Notes under the pieces: generated by a model
Told to the model about the DNA's origin: nothing
Database searches by the model: none
What the model saw: the letters and a program-made list of their open reading frames with translations, nothing else
Made by a program: the position numbers and the translations under genes
From: JALYRV01 sp040902895
GTDB lineage: Bacteria > Acidobacteriota > Vicinamibacteria > Vicinamibacterales > SCN-69-37
DNA length: 64,000 nucleotides
Reading direction: 5' to 3'
NCBI GenBank assembly: GCA_040902895.1
Contig: JBBDWL010000112.1
Location: 1 to 64,000, forward strand
Part shown: in pieces, positions 35,421 to 44,168 of the stretch
Layout: every line of letters begins with the position of its first letter
Numbering within the stretch: position 1 is the first letter of the stretch

Positions 35421-37248
35421 AGCGGCTTCGCTCGTCGATGTCCTCGAGCGCTACTGGGGCTATACGTCTTTTCGTCCGCTGCAGCGCGAGGCGATGGCCG
35501 CGATTCTCGCGGGCCGCGATTCCATCGTCGTGCTGCCCACCGGCGGCGGCAAGTCGCTTTGCTTCCAGGCGCCGGCGCTCGTGCGCGACGGGCTTGCCGT
35601 CGTCGTCTCACCGCTGATTTCCCTGATGAAGGATCAGGTCGATACGCTCGCCGGCAACGGCGTGCCGGCGGCGTTTCTCAACAGCTCTCTGCCACCTGAT
35701 GAACGAAGCCGCGTGACCGCAGGCGTTCGGGAAGGCCGCTACCGCCTGCTCTATGTCTCGCCCGAACGACTGGTCGGCGAAGGTGGCGAGGGCTTTCAAT
35801 CGCTGCTCTCGAAGTGCAATCTCAGTTTCATCGCGGTCGACGAAGCGCACTGCGTAAGCCAGTGGGGACATGACTTCCGCCCGGAGTACCGGCAGCTGGG
35901 ACAGCTGCGCGCGCGATTCCCTGGCGTCGGGCTGCACGCCTATACGGCGACCGCCACGTCGCGGGTGCGCAACGACATCGCGGCGCAACTCGGGCTGCAC
36001 CAGCCCGTGCAGCTCGTTGGCTCATTCGATCGTCCGAATCTGGTCTATCGCGTGCTGCCGCGCGGCGGACTGAAGCAGCAGCTGAAGGAAATCCTCGCGC
36101 GGCACAAAGGCGAGGGGGGCATCATCTATTGCACGTCGCGTCGCGAGGTCGAAGCGCTCTCGGCGTGGCTCGTGGAAAGCGGCATCCGCGCGCGCCCGTA
36201 CCACGCCGGACTTGACGATGGCGAGCGAAGCCGGAATCAGGATCTGTTTCTCGACGAGGAGATCGACGTCATCGTCGCCACCGTCGCCTTCGGTATGGGG
36301 ATCGATCGATCCGATGTGCGGTTCGTCGTGCACGCCGGCGCGCCGCAATCGCTCGAGCATTATCAGCAGGAATCGGGCAGAGCCGGACGCGACGGCCTGG
36401 AAGCCGAATGCGCGCTGATTTATTCCTCCGCCGACTTCATGAAGTGGCGCCTGATGCTCGAGAAGAACGGCGAGCTCACCGACAGCGTGCGCCGGCTGCT
36501 TCGCGAGATGGAGCGCTACGCCGCAGGTGTGGGCTGCCGCCATCGGCACCTTGTCGGCTACTTCGGCGAATCGTACGAGCGTGGCGACTGCGGCGCGTGC
36601 GATGTCTGCCTGGGCGAGCTCGAACAAATCCCCGAGCCGGTCACTCTTGCGCGCAAGATTCTCTCGTGCGTTGCTCGGGCCGGCCAGCGCTTCGGAGCCG
36701 CGCACATCGCGGCAGTGCTCTGCGGCAGCGATACCGAGCAGATACGCGCGCGCGGCCATCACGCCATCACGACATTCGGATTACTGCGTGACATGACCGT
36801 CAGCGAGGTTCGCGGCTGCATCGAGCAACTGGCCGCGCATGGCCTGTTGCGGCAGACCGACGATGCGTTTCCGGTGCTGATGCTGACGCAGGCCGGCGTT
36901 GAGCTGTTGAAAGATGCGGGTGCGGCTCCGTCGCTGGCGCTGTCGCGGCAGCGACGTCCGGTGCGTGGCCGCGAGCAGAAGCGGGCATCGCGCGTCGAAG
37001 CGGAGGCCTGGGAAGGCGTGGATCGCGATCTGTTCGAAGAGCTGCGCGCGCTGCGGCTGCAGATCGCCCGCACTCGCGGGGTGCCGCCCTACGTCATCTT
37101 CCACGACACGACGCTGCGCGAGCTCGCGCGCGACAAGCCGCGCACGCTGGCGGAGCTGCGCACCGTCAAAGGCGTCGGCGTCCGCAAGGCCGAGGAGCTG
37201 GGAGAGCAGTTCCTGCAGGTGTTGAGACAGGCCGCCGGGCACCCGTAA
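35410..37248 (+). CDS. recQ: ATP-dependent DNA helicase RecQ
   Basis: 612 residues with the complete RecQ layout: motif 0 FRPLQREAMAAIL, Walker A VLPTGGGKSL (Lys48), FIAVDEAHCVSQWGHDFRPE, the second RecA lobe with VATVAFGMGIDRSDVRFVVH and YQQESGRAGRDGLEAECALI. The zinc site follows in CRHRHLVGYFGESYERGDCG and ACDVC, then the winged-helix RQC domain and a C-terminal HRDC domain (GVPPYVIFHDTTLRELARDK). It unwinds recombination and stalled-fork intermediates. The ATG at 35410 has no clear Shine-Dalgarno. Confidence 0.95.
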   Translation: MTIEAASLVDVLERYWGYTSFRPLQREAMAAILAGRDSIVVLPTGGGKSLCFQAPALVRDGLAVVVSPLISLMKDQVDTLAGNGVPAAFLNSSLPPDERSRVTAGVREGRYRLLYVSPERLVGEGGEGFQSLLSKCNLSFIAVDEAHCVSQWGHDFRPEYRQLGQLRARFPGVGLHAYTATATSRVRNDIAAQLGLHQPVQLVGSFDRPNLVYRVLPRGGLKQQLKEILARHKGEGGIIYCTSRREVEALSAWLVESGIRARPYHAGLDDGERSRNQDLFLDEEIDVIVATVAFGMGIDRSDVRFVVHAGAPQSLEHYQQESGRAGRDGLEAECALIYSSADFMKWRLMLEKNGELTDSVRRLLREMERYAAGVGCRHRHLVGYFGESYERGDCGACDVCLGELEQIPEPVTLARKILSCVARAGQRFGAAHIAAVLCGSDTEQIRARGHHAITTFGLLRDMTVSEVRGCIEQLAAHGLLRQTDDAFPVLMLTQAGVELLKDAGAAPSLALSRQRRPVRGREQKRASRVEAEAWEGVDRDLFEELRALRLQIARTRGVPPYVIFHDTTLRELARDKPRTLAELRTVKGVGVRKAEELGEQFLQVLRQAAGHP

Positions 37249-37278
37249 CGTCCGGGTCGCGGCCCCTTCATCAACGAC

Positions 37279-37698
37279 ATGACTCACTGCCGCCTGCCGG
37301 TCATGGCCGGCTTCGCCGCGCTCGCGGCCATCATCCTCGGATCGGGTTGCGCCTCCATTCATGTGCCGCCTCGCATCGCCCCGGCCCAGTGCGTGGTCGA
37401 TCCATCCATTACGGGCACCTGGACCGACACCCGCATGACGCAGCTTGGGCCGGCGTGGAGCAAACTGAGCCTCGGCTGTGACTGCAGCGCGACCTACCGC
37501 GCGCAGCTGCTGTGGATGCGCATCACAATGCGACAGCAGTACCGCGCCATGGCCGGTCAGCTCTTGAGGGACACGGCAAACGGCAGGACGACGGCGTGGC
37601 CATACCGGCTCGAGGGCAACGTCCTGTCCATCACGGAAGCACCCGGGGAAGTGATCACGTATACACGAAGCGCCACCAGAAGCTGCGCAGGTTCCTGA
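37279..37698 (+). CDS. Small lipoprotein of unknown function
   Basis: 139 residues with a lipoprotein signal (FAALAAIILGSGC, Cys24). The mature part is beta-rich, with DPSITGTWTDTRMTQLGPAW and RLEGNVLSITEAPGEVITYT, like small lipocalin-type lipoproteins. It has several extra Cys residues (LGCDCSATY; final RSCAGS). No family name recognised. The start codon lies 30 bases after recQ, so it may be cotranscribed. Confidence 0.6.
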   Translation: MTHCRLPVMAGFAALAAIILGSGCASIHVPPRIAPAQCVVDPSITGTWTDTRMTQLGPAWSKLSLGCDCSATYRAQLLWMRITMRQQYRAMAGQLLRDTANGRTTAWPYRLEGNVLSITEAPGEVITYTRSATRSCAGS

Positions 37699-37753
37699 TC
37701 CTCGGCCGCTCCTCGCGGCGCGCTGCCTCTTACACAGACTGGGCGCGCTGAGA

Positions 37754-37759
37754 TATCTT
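37754..37759 (+). promoter_or_regulatory. Candidate -10 box of the P1 peptidase gene
   Basis: TATCTT ends 8 bases before the GTG at 37768, with no Shine-Dalgarno. Confidence 0.4.
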
Positions 37760-37767
37760 GGTGGGCC

Positions 37768-39000
37768 GTGATCGCGTACCTCCGCGCTGTCCTGATTCTG
37801 CTGACCGCCGCGCTCCTGCTGCCGTATGCGCCGGCCGCCGAGCAAAAGCCGCGCGCGCGCGATCTTGGGATTCCCTTCGAAGGCACTCCCGGCCCGCTCA
37901 ACGCCATCACCGACGTCACGGGCGTCGAGGTGGGCGCCACCACGCTCATTCGAGGCGATTCGGTCCGCACCGGTGTGACCGCGGTGCTGCCGCGAGGGAA
38001 AAGCTCGAGCGATCCAGTCTTCGCCGCATGGTTTCCCCTCAATGGCAACGGCGAGATGACCGGCACCGCCTGGATCGATGAGGCTGGATTTCTCGAAGGC
38101 CCGGTGTTCATCACCAACACGCACAGCGTCGGCGTGGTGCGTGACGCGTACATCAAATGGGCCGTGCAGCGCGGCAGGCTCTTTCAGCCATGGGCGCTGC
38201 CGGTGGTCGCCGAGACCTACGACGGCACCCTGAACGACATCAACGGCTTTCATGTCACACCGGAACATGTCTTTGCGTCGCTCGACACCGCGAAGACCGG
38301 TCCGGTGGCAGAAGGCAACATCGGCGGCGGCACCGGCATGACCTGCTACGGGTTCAAGTGCGGCACCGGCACCGCGTCGCGGCGTCTGACGGCGGCCGCC
38401 GGCGGCTACACCGTCGGTGTGCTCGTCCAGGCCAATCATGGAGGACGCAGTCAGTTGCGGATCGCCGGTGTGCCGGTCGGCGCCGCATTGGCCGCCTCTC
38501 GCGCGCCGGTGCCCGACGCAGAGCAGCCCGCCTCGAAATCCATCATCATCATCGTTGCCACCGACGCGCCCCTGCTGCCCCATCAGCTGAAACGCGTGGC
38601 ACGGCGGGCCGCACTGGGTCTTGCGCGCACGGGATCAACCGCCGGCAATGGATCGGGCGACATCTTCATTGCCTTCTCGACCGCGAACCCCGGTGCCGCG
38701 TCCGGTGCGCCGACGTATCAGGCCGCGATGCTGTCGAACCGCCGCATCAGCGCGCTGTTCGACGCCACGGTGCAGGCCACCGAAGAGGCGATCATCAACG
38801 CCCTCATCGCGGCTGACACGATGATCGGATTCAACGGGGCGAAGGCGGACGCCATTCCGCATGACCGCCTCCGCGAGATTTTGAAGAAGCACGGCTACCA
38901 GGAGATCGCACATGCCCGTCACGAAACACGTCAACATTTCGCCCGGCGACATCATGCTGCTGGTCGGCACCATGAAAGGCGCATTCATGCTGCGCGCTGA
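37768..39000 (+). CDS. P1-family peptidase (DmpA/BapA-like), exported
   Basis: 410 residues from a GTG, with a signal peptide (LRAVLILLTAALLLPYAPAA). The P1 family is recognised from RDLGIPFEGTPGPLNAITDV, GFHVTPEHVFASLDTA, NIGGGTGMTCYGFKCGTGTA and the self-cleavage/nucleophile segment GNGSGDIFIAFSTAN (Ser296). These Ntn-type enzymes cleave N-terminal residues, often D-amino acids or beta-peptides. After about ILKKHGYQE the sequence becomes His/Arg-rich and overlaps the next gene by 89 bases, so the native stop may have been lost by a small frameshift near 38900. Confidence 0.85.
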   Translation: MIAYLRAVLILLTAALLLPYAPAAEQKPRARDLGIPFEGTPGPLNAITDVTGVEVGATTLIRGDSVRTGVTAVLPRGKSSSDPVFAAWFPLNGNGEMTGTAWIDEAGFLEGPVFITNTHSVGVVRDAYIKWAVQRGRLFQPWALPVVAETYDGTLNDINGFHVTPEHVFASLDTAKTGPVAEGNIGGGTGMTCYGFKCGTGTASRRLTAAAGGYTVGVLVQANHGGRSQLRIAGVPVGAALAASRAPVPDAEQPASKSIIIIVATDAPLLPHQLKRVARRAALGLARTGSTAGNGSGDIFIAFSTANPGAASGAPTYQAAMLSNRRISALFDATVQATEEAIINALIAADTMIGFNGAKADAIPHDRLREILKKHGYQEIAHARHETRQHFARRHHAAGRHHERRIHAAR

Positions 39001-40030
39001 TGCGGCGCGCCGCGACTGGGCCGTCGGCGGCCCCTACTTTCCTGGCAGCGCGGTGTATGCGATGGCGTACGACACGCGCAGCGGCCGGCGTCGGATCTGG
39101 GCCGGGCCCAACAGCATGCACTGGGGAGGACTGCTGCGATCGAGCGACGACTTCGGCCGGACCTGGACGAATCCGGAAGAGGCCAACGTCAAGTTCCCGG
39201 AAAGCTCGGGCGCGGCACTGAAGCAGATCTGGCAGATCATGCCGGGCCGTGAGAGCGAGCCCGATACGATTCACTGCGGCGTCGAGCCGGCGGCGATCTT
39301 CACCTCTCGCGACGCCGGCGCGACATGGGCCCTCAACGAAGGGCTCTGGAATCATCCGCAGCGCCCGCAGTGGCAGGCGGGTGGGGGAGGCCTCTGTCTC
39401 CACACGATCATCCTCGACCCGGTCGATCAGAAACGCATCCGCATCGCGGTGTCGGCCGCCGGGATGTACGTGACCGAAGATGGCGGCACGACGTGGCGGC
39501 CGTCGAACAAAGGCGTGCGCGCCGAATTTCTGCCCGACAAGCATCCGGAATTCGGCCAGTGCGTGCACAAGGTCGTGCAGTCGAAGCAGAAGCCCGAGCG
39601 GATGTTCCTGCAGAACCACTGGGGGCTGTATCGCAGCGACGATCGCGGCGAGACCTGGACCGACATCGCCAACGGCGTGCCGTCCGACTTCGGATTTCCG
39701 ATCGCCATCCATCCGCGCAATCCCGACTGCGCCTGGATCGTGCCGCTCGAGTCGGATGAATTCCGCTGCACGCCCGAAGGCAAGCTGCGCGTCTATCGCA
39801 CGCGGGATGCCGGCGCCAGCTGGAACGCGATGACCGCCGGCCTGCCGCAGGACCGCGCGTACGAAACCGTGCTGCGCGACGCGCTTGCCGTCGACGGCAC
39901 AGATCCCGTGGGCGTGTACTTCGGCACGCGGAACGGCAAACTGTTTGGCTCCGCCGACGAGGGCGAGAGCTGGTCGGAGCTCGCCGATGGCCTGCCGCCG
40001 GTGATTTCGGTCAAGGCCGCCGTCGCCTGA
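38912..40030 (+). CDS. Cytosolic BNR/Asp-box propeller protein (sialidase-like fold)
   Basis: 372 residues without a signal peptide; GGAG lies 7 bases before the ATG at 38912. The start MLLVGTMKGAFMLRADAARR and repeated blades (LLRSSDDFGRTWTNPEEANV, IFTSRDAGATWALNEG, MYVTEDGGTTWRPSNKGV, LYRSDDRGETWTDIANGVPS, VYRTRDAGASWNAMTAGLPQ) show a BNR-repeat propeller. Although often called exo-alpha-sialidase, the catalytic Arg triad and acid/base residues are not evident. The stop overlaps the MoaD-like start as TGATG, a conserved pairing in many bacteria. Confidence 0.8.
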   Translation: MPVTKHVNISPGDIMLLVGTMKGAFMLRADAARRDWAVGGPYFPGSAVYAMAYDTRSGRRRIWAGPNSMHWGGLLRSSDDFGRTWTNPEEANVKFPESSGAALKQIWQIMPGRESEPDTIHCGVEPAAIFTSRDAGATWALNEGLWNHPQRPQWQAGGGGLCLHTIILDPVDQKRIRIAVSAAGMYVTEDGGTTWRPSNKGVRAEFLPDKHPEFGQCVHKVVQSKQKPERMFLQNHWGLYRSDDRGETWTDIANGVPSDFGFPIAIHPRNPDCAWIVPLESDEFRCTPEGKLRVYRTRDAGASWNAMTAGLPQDRAYETVLRDALAVDGTDPVGVYFGTRNGKLFGSADEGESWSELADGLPPVISVKAAVA

Positions 40031-40311
40031 TGCCGCTCGTGTTCGTGATACCTGGCGCGCTGCGTGAATTCTCTGCGGGACGGAGCGAGGTCCGCCTCGA
40101 TGGCAGCGCAGGCACCGTGGGCGACGCGCTGTCGCTGCTGTGGACCGAATGTCCTGGCGCGCGCGACCGCGTGCTGACCGAGCGCGGCGAGGTGCGCACG
40201 CACATCAACATCTTCGTCGACGGCGAGAACGTCCGTTACACCGGCGGACTGGCCGCGCCGGTGCGCAACGATTCGGAGATCATCATCGTGCCGGCGGTGA
40301 GCGGCGGATGA
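40030..40311 (+). CDS. MoaD/ThiS-like ubiquitin-fold protein
   Basis: 93 residues with a beta-grasp pattern (LREFSAGRSEVRLDGSAGTV, HINIFVDGENVRYTGGLAAP, DSEIIIVPAVSGG). It ends exactly in Gly-Gly, the C-terminus activated by E1-type adenylyltransferases in sulfur transfer or conjugation. No moeB/thiF-like E1 gene, moaE or thiG is in the window. The gene sits between a BNR propeller and a macro-domain gene, overlapping both (TGATG and ATGA), so the three are probably one translation unit. A sulfur-carrier role is likely but not proven. Confidence 0.85.
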   Translation: MPLVFVIPGALREFSAGRSEVRLDGSAGTVGDALSLLWTECPGARDRVLTERGEVRTHINIFVDGENVRYTGGLAAPVRNDSEIIIVPAVSGG

Positions 40312-40826
40312 ACATCCGCGCCCGCATCGTCGATATCACCACCCTTGCGGTCGACGCCATCGTCAACGCCGCCAACACGAATCTCGCTCTGGGCGGAGGC
40401 GTGTGCGGCGCCATTCATCACGCTGCCGGACCGGAACTCGCCGTCGCGTGCGCGCGTCTCGCGCCGTGTCCGACAGGCGAAGCGCGGATCACGCCGGGAT
40501 TCGGGCTGCCGGCGCGCTACGTGATTCACGCCGTCGGCCCGGTCTGGCACGGCGGCGGCCACGGTGAGCCGGAGCTGCTCGCGTCCGCGTATCGCGCGTC
40601 CCTTGCGCTGGCGCGATCCAAGGGACTGGCTACAATCGCGTTTCCGGCCATCAGCACCGGCATCTATGGCTATCCGCTCGATGCGGCCACCGCGATCGCC
40701 GTCGCCGCGGTGCGCGCCGATCTGGTGAACCACGGCAGCGTGCACGACGTGCTCTTCGCCTGTTTCAGCCAGAAGGCGCTCGAGGCGTACGCAGCCGAGC
40801 TCCAGCCGGGACGTGCGTCGCTCTGA
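40308..40826 (+). CDS. Macro-domain ADP-ribose/O-acetyl-ADP-ribose hydrolase-like protein
   Basis: 172 residues. The binding loop is VDAIVNAANTNLALGGGVCG and AIHHAAGPEL, the second loop TIAFPAISTGIYGYPLDAAT. This matches YmdB/MacroD-like macro domains that remove ADP-ribose or deacetylate O-acetyl-ADP-ribose in the cytosol. The ATG overlaps the MoaD-like stop as ATGA. Neighbouring genes suggest a linked role in modification reversal, but that is only context. Confidence 0.9.
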   Translation: MNIRARIVDITTLAVDAIVNAANTNLALGGGVCGAIHHAAGPELAVACARLAPCPTGEARITPGFGLPARYVIHAVGPVWHGGGHGEPELLASAYRASLALARSKGLATIAFPAISTGIYGYPLDAATAIAVAAVRADLVNHGSVHDVLFACFSQKALEAYAAELQPGRASL

Positions 40827-40849
40827 CACCCGCCGCGCCCGCCCCGCGA

Positions 40850-40855
40850 TAGAAT
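40850..40855 (+). promoter_or_regulatory. Candidate -10 box of the beta-lactamase/M1 fusion gene
   Basis: TAGAAT preceded by GCGA ends 7 bases before the ATG at 40863; there is no Shine-Dalgarno. Confidence 0.45.
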
Positions 40856-40862
40856 CCGCATC

Positions 40863-43800
40863 ATGAAATCCGCCATTGTAACCGCTGCTCTTCTTGTTGC
40901 TGCCGGCGCCGGGCTTGCCGCGCAGAGCGCGCCCGCCGATCCGCGCCTTGCCAAAGTGGACGAGATCTTCAAGGCCTACGCCAGATCTGATTCGCCCGGG
41001 TGTGCCGTCGGCGTCTACAAAGACGGCAGAATTCTTCAGACGCGGGCCTATGGCATGGCGAATCTCGATCACGACGTGCCGCTCACGCCTCGCTCGGTGT
41101 TTCACGTGGCGTCGGTCTCCAAACAGTTCACGGCCGCCGCGATTCTGCTGCTGGCCGAGGACGGCAAACTCTCGCTCGACGATCCGGTGCAGAAGCACGT
41201 GACCGAGCTGGCCGACTTCGGCGAGCCGGTGACGATCCGCCACCTGATTCATCACACGAGCGGCATCCGCGATCAATGGACGCTGCTCGGTCTGGCCGGC
41301 TGGCGTTATTCGCGCGATCTCATTACGGATGACGATGTGATGTCGCTGCTGTCGCGGCAGACGGAGCTGAACTTCCAACCGGGGGAGCGTCATCTGTATT
41401 CGAACAGCGGGTATACGCTGCTCGCTATCATCGTGAGCCGCGTGAGTGGCAAGCCCTTCCGGACGTTCACGACCGAGCGCATCTTCAAGCCGCTCGGCAT
41501 GACCAATACGTTCTTTCGCGACAACTTCAACGAGATCGTGAAGCATCAGGCGTACGGCTATTCGCCTGCCGCGAGTTCGTTTCGTCTGAGCGTCACGAAC
41601 TTCGACACCGCCGGCGCGACAAGTCTGCTCACGACGGTTGAAGATCTGGCGAAGTGGAACGCGAACTTCGAGACGCCGGTGGTCGGTGGCGACACATGGC
41701 TCGCCGGAATGCTCGAGCGCGGTGTGTTGAGAAACGGCACGCGTATCAGCTATGCGTCAGGTCTCACGCACGGCACGAGCAATGGCCTGTCCACGATTTC
41801 GCACGGTGGATCGGACGCGGGATATCGAGCGGCCTTTGTGCGCTTCCCGGAACACCGCCTGGCCGTGTCGACGCTCTGCAACATTTCGACGGCAAATCCG
41901 ACCGGCCTCGCCAACCGCGTCGCCGCAGTCTATCTCGGCGATCTGATGAAGCCTGAGGCGGTGACACCCGTGGCCGACGAACCGGAAGTGCCGGTTCCTG
42001 CCGAGGAGCTGTCGCGGCTGGCCGGCATGTACTGGAACGCCGATGACGCTGCCCGGCGCTCGTTCGTGTTCGAGGGTGGGAAGCTGCAACTGGTGCAGGG
42101 ACAGCAGAAGCGGCCCCTCAGGCCCATCGGCACAGGCACGTTCGTTCTGCCTGGGGCGCAGCGCCTCTATCTCGTCTTCGACAAAGACCGTGTCACGGGG
42201 GGTCCCCTGCGAGGCACCGGCGACGTCTACGAACGCGCCGAACCTTTCAACCCTGGGCCGGCGGTGCTCGACGAGTTTGCGGGCGCATATCGCAGCGACG
42301 AGCTCGACGCGGTTTACCACCTGAAACGCGACGGCCATGTGCTCAGGCTCGAGCGCTTCAAGATGCGCTCCGTCCAGCTGCAGCCGCTCGTGGCCAACAC
42401 GTTTTCATCGTCCGCCGGGGTGCTTCGATTTACGCGCGACCAGGCCGGCCGCATCGACGGTTTCAGGCTCGAAGCCGGCCGCGTGCGCGGCCTGCGATTC
42501 CAGAAAGAAGGCCTGCTCGTGCTCGGGCACGGGCCGCTGGAATCACAGACACGGCAGACACCGCCGCCGGCCGCGCCTGCGCGCGCGCAGCAGCCGGCGC
42601 CGCTGCGTCCGCCCGCGCGCGCCGACATCCTTCGCGGCGCCTATGGCCGTTATCGCGCGAACAACGATCTGCTCTTCTATCACCTCGACGTGCGCGTCGA
42701 CCCGGAGAAAAAACGCATCTCCGGCAGGAACACCATTCGCTTCAAGATGCTTGCAGACGACAACCGCATCCAGCTCGATCTCTATCCGAACATGGCGATC
42801 GAGAAGATTCTGCTCGGCAGCGTGCCTCTTGAATATTCGCGCGAGTTGAACGCGGTATTCGTTGATTTTCCTGAGACGCTCAAGGCCGGACGCGACTACG
42901 CGATCGACTTTTACTATTCCGGTACACCGACTGAGACCGGGCGTTTCGGCGGCTTCAGCTTCGGGAAGGATCCGGCCGGCAACCACTGGATCGTCACAGC
43001 CAACGAAGGGCAGGGCTCCAGCCTCTGGTGGCCCAACAAGGACCAGTGGCGCGACGAACCGTCGAGCATGGACCTCAGTGTCTCTATTCCGAATGATCTC
43101 ATCGACGTCTCGAACGGGCGTTTCCTGGGCAAGAAGGATCTCGGAGACGGCTATACCCGCTGGGACTGGCGCGTGCACTATCCGATCAACTCGTACAACG
43201 TCTCGGTCAACATCGGCAAGTACGCACATTTCGGCGAAAAGCACGGCGATCTGACACTCGACTATTACGTGCTGCCGGCCAATCTCGAGAAGGCGAAGCG
43301 CCAGTTCGCGCAGGTCAAGCCGATGCTCGCGGCGTGGGAGAAGATCTTCGGCGAGTATCCCTTCAAGAAAGACGGCTACAAGCTGATCGAAGTGCCGTAC
43401 TCGGGCATGGAGCATCAGAGCGCCGTCACCTATGGCAACCGCTTCGCCAACGGCTATCTCGAGCGCGACTGGACCGGCGTCGGCGTCAGCCTGAAGTTCG
43501 ACTTCATCATCATCCACGAGAGCGGCCACGAATGGTTCGGCAATGCCGTCTCGGCTGCCGACGTGTCCGACATGTGGCTCCAGGAAGGCTGGACGACCTA
43601 TCTCGAGAACCTGTACGTCGAGCAGATCTTCGGGTATGACGATGCGCTCAAGTACGTGAACGGCTATAAGTCGAAGGTGCGCAATCGCGAGCCGATCATC
43701 ACGCAGCGCGGAATCCATCGCACGCCGTCGCAGGACATGTATTTCAAGGGCGCGCTCTTTCTGCACACGCTGCGCAGCGTGGTGAATGACGATGCGAAGT

Positions 43801-44159
43801 GGTGGGAGCTGCTTCGCGGGTTCTACCAGCGCTTCAAGTACCAGAACATCCTGACCGAAGACATGATCGCGTTTTTCAACGCCGGCACCCGGTTGAATCT
43901 CACGCCGATCTTCAATCAGTATCTGCGCCGCGCCGCGCTGCCTGTGCTGGAGCTGGCGTTCAATGACGTCGAGGGCACGCTCGCCTATCGCTGGAAGACC
44001 GACGAGCACGACTTCGCGATGCCGATCAGGATTGGCAAGGCCGGAGCCTGGCAATTGATTCAGCCCACCACCAACTGGCAGGTCATGAAGGCGCCCATCG
44101 GGAAGGAGGCGCTGGCGGTGGCCACCGAGCTCTATTACGTAGACGTCGTGAAGCAGTAG
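40863..44159 (+). CDS. Fusion of a class-C-type serine hydrolase and an M1 metallo-aminopeptidase
   Basis: 1098 residues in a single frame. Residues 1-20 are a signal peptide. About 25-370 form a beta-lactamase/PBP-type serine hydrolase: SVSK (Ser84, Lys87), YSN (Tyr179), and SHGGSDAGY in place of the usual KTG box. About 375-560 are a beta-barrel C-terminal domain typical of that family. A Pro/Ala-rich stretch follows, and from about 580 the sequence is an M1 peptidase: YSGMEHQ, HESGHEWFG (His885, His889), Glu908 in WLQEGWTTYLENL. The M1 part starts where an independent gene would begin its mature protein, so I infer that a deletion joined two exported enzymes. Both active sites look intact. 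Confidence 0.85.
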   Translation: MKSAIVTAALLVAAGAGLAAQSAPADPRLAKVDEIFKAYARSDSPGCAVGVYKDGRILQTRAYGMANLDHDVPLTPRSVFHVASVSKQFTAAAILLLAEDGKLSLDDPVQKHVTELADFGEPVTIRHLIHHTSGIRDQWTLLGLAGWRYSRDLITDDDVMSLLSRQTELNFQPGERHLYSNSGYTLLAIIVSRVSGKPFRTFTTERIFKPLGMTNTFFRDNFNEIVKHQAYGYSPAASSFRLSVTNFDTAGATSLLTTVEDLAKWNANFETPVVGGDTWLAGMLERGVLRNGTRISYASGLTHGTSNGLSTISHGGSDAGYRAAFVRFPEHRLAVSTLCNISTANPTGLANRVAAVYLGDLMKPEAVTPVADEPEVPVPAEELSRLAGMYWNADDAARRSFVFEGGKLQLVQGQQKRPLRPIGTGTFVLPGAQRLYLVFDKDRVTGGPLRGTGDVYERAEPFNPGPAVLDEFAGAYRSDELDAVYHLKRDGHVLRLERFKMRSVQLQPLVANTFSSSAGVLRFTRDQAGRIDGFRLEAGRVRGLRFQKEGLLVLGHGPLESQTRQTPPPAAPARAQQPAPLRPPARADILRGAYGRYRANNDLLFYHLDVRVDPEKKRISGRNTIRFKMLADDNRIQLDLYPNMAIEKILLGSVPLEYSRELNAVFVDFPETLKAGRDYAIDFYYSGTPTETGRFGGFSFGKDPAGNHWIVTANEGQGSSLWWPNKDQWRDEPSSMDLSVSIPNDLIDVSNGRFLGKKDLGDGYTRWDWRVHYPINSYNVSVNIGKYAHFGEKHGDLTLDYYVLPANLEKAKRQFAQVKPMLAAWEKIFGEYPFKKDGYKLIEVPYSGMEHQSAVTYGNRFANGYLERDWTGVGVSLKFDFIIIHESGHEWFGNAVSAADVSDMWLQEGWTTYLENLYVEQIFGYDDALKYVNGYKSKVRNREPIITQRGIHRTPSQDMYFKGALFLHTLRSVVNDDAKWWELLRGFYQRFKYQNILTEDMIAFFNAGTRLNLTPIFNQYLRRAALPVLELAFNDVEGTLAYRWKTDEHDFAMPIRIGKAGAWQLIQPTTNWQVMKAPIGKEALAVATELYYVDVVKQ

Positions 44160-44168
44160 GCGCTCGCG

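Noticed and set aside
36781..38583. 600-codon minus-strand frame
   Set aside because: Runs opposite recQ, a lipoprotein and the P1 peptidase, spanning three real genes; no domain seen.
40236..41546. 436-codon minus-strand frame
   Set aside because: Antisense to the macro-domain and fusion genes, with His/Arg-rich text.
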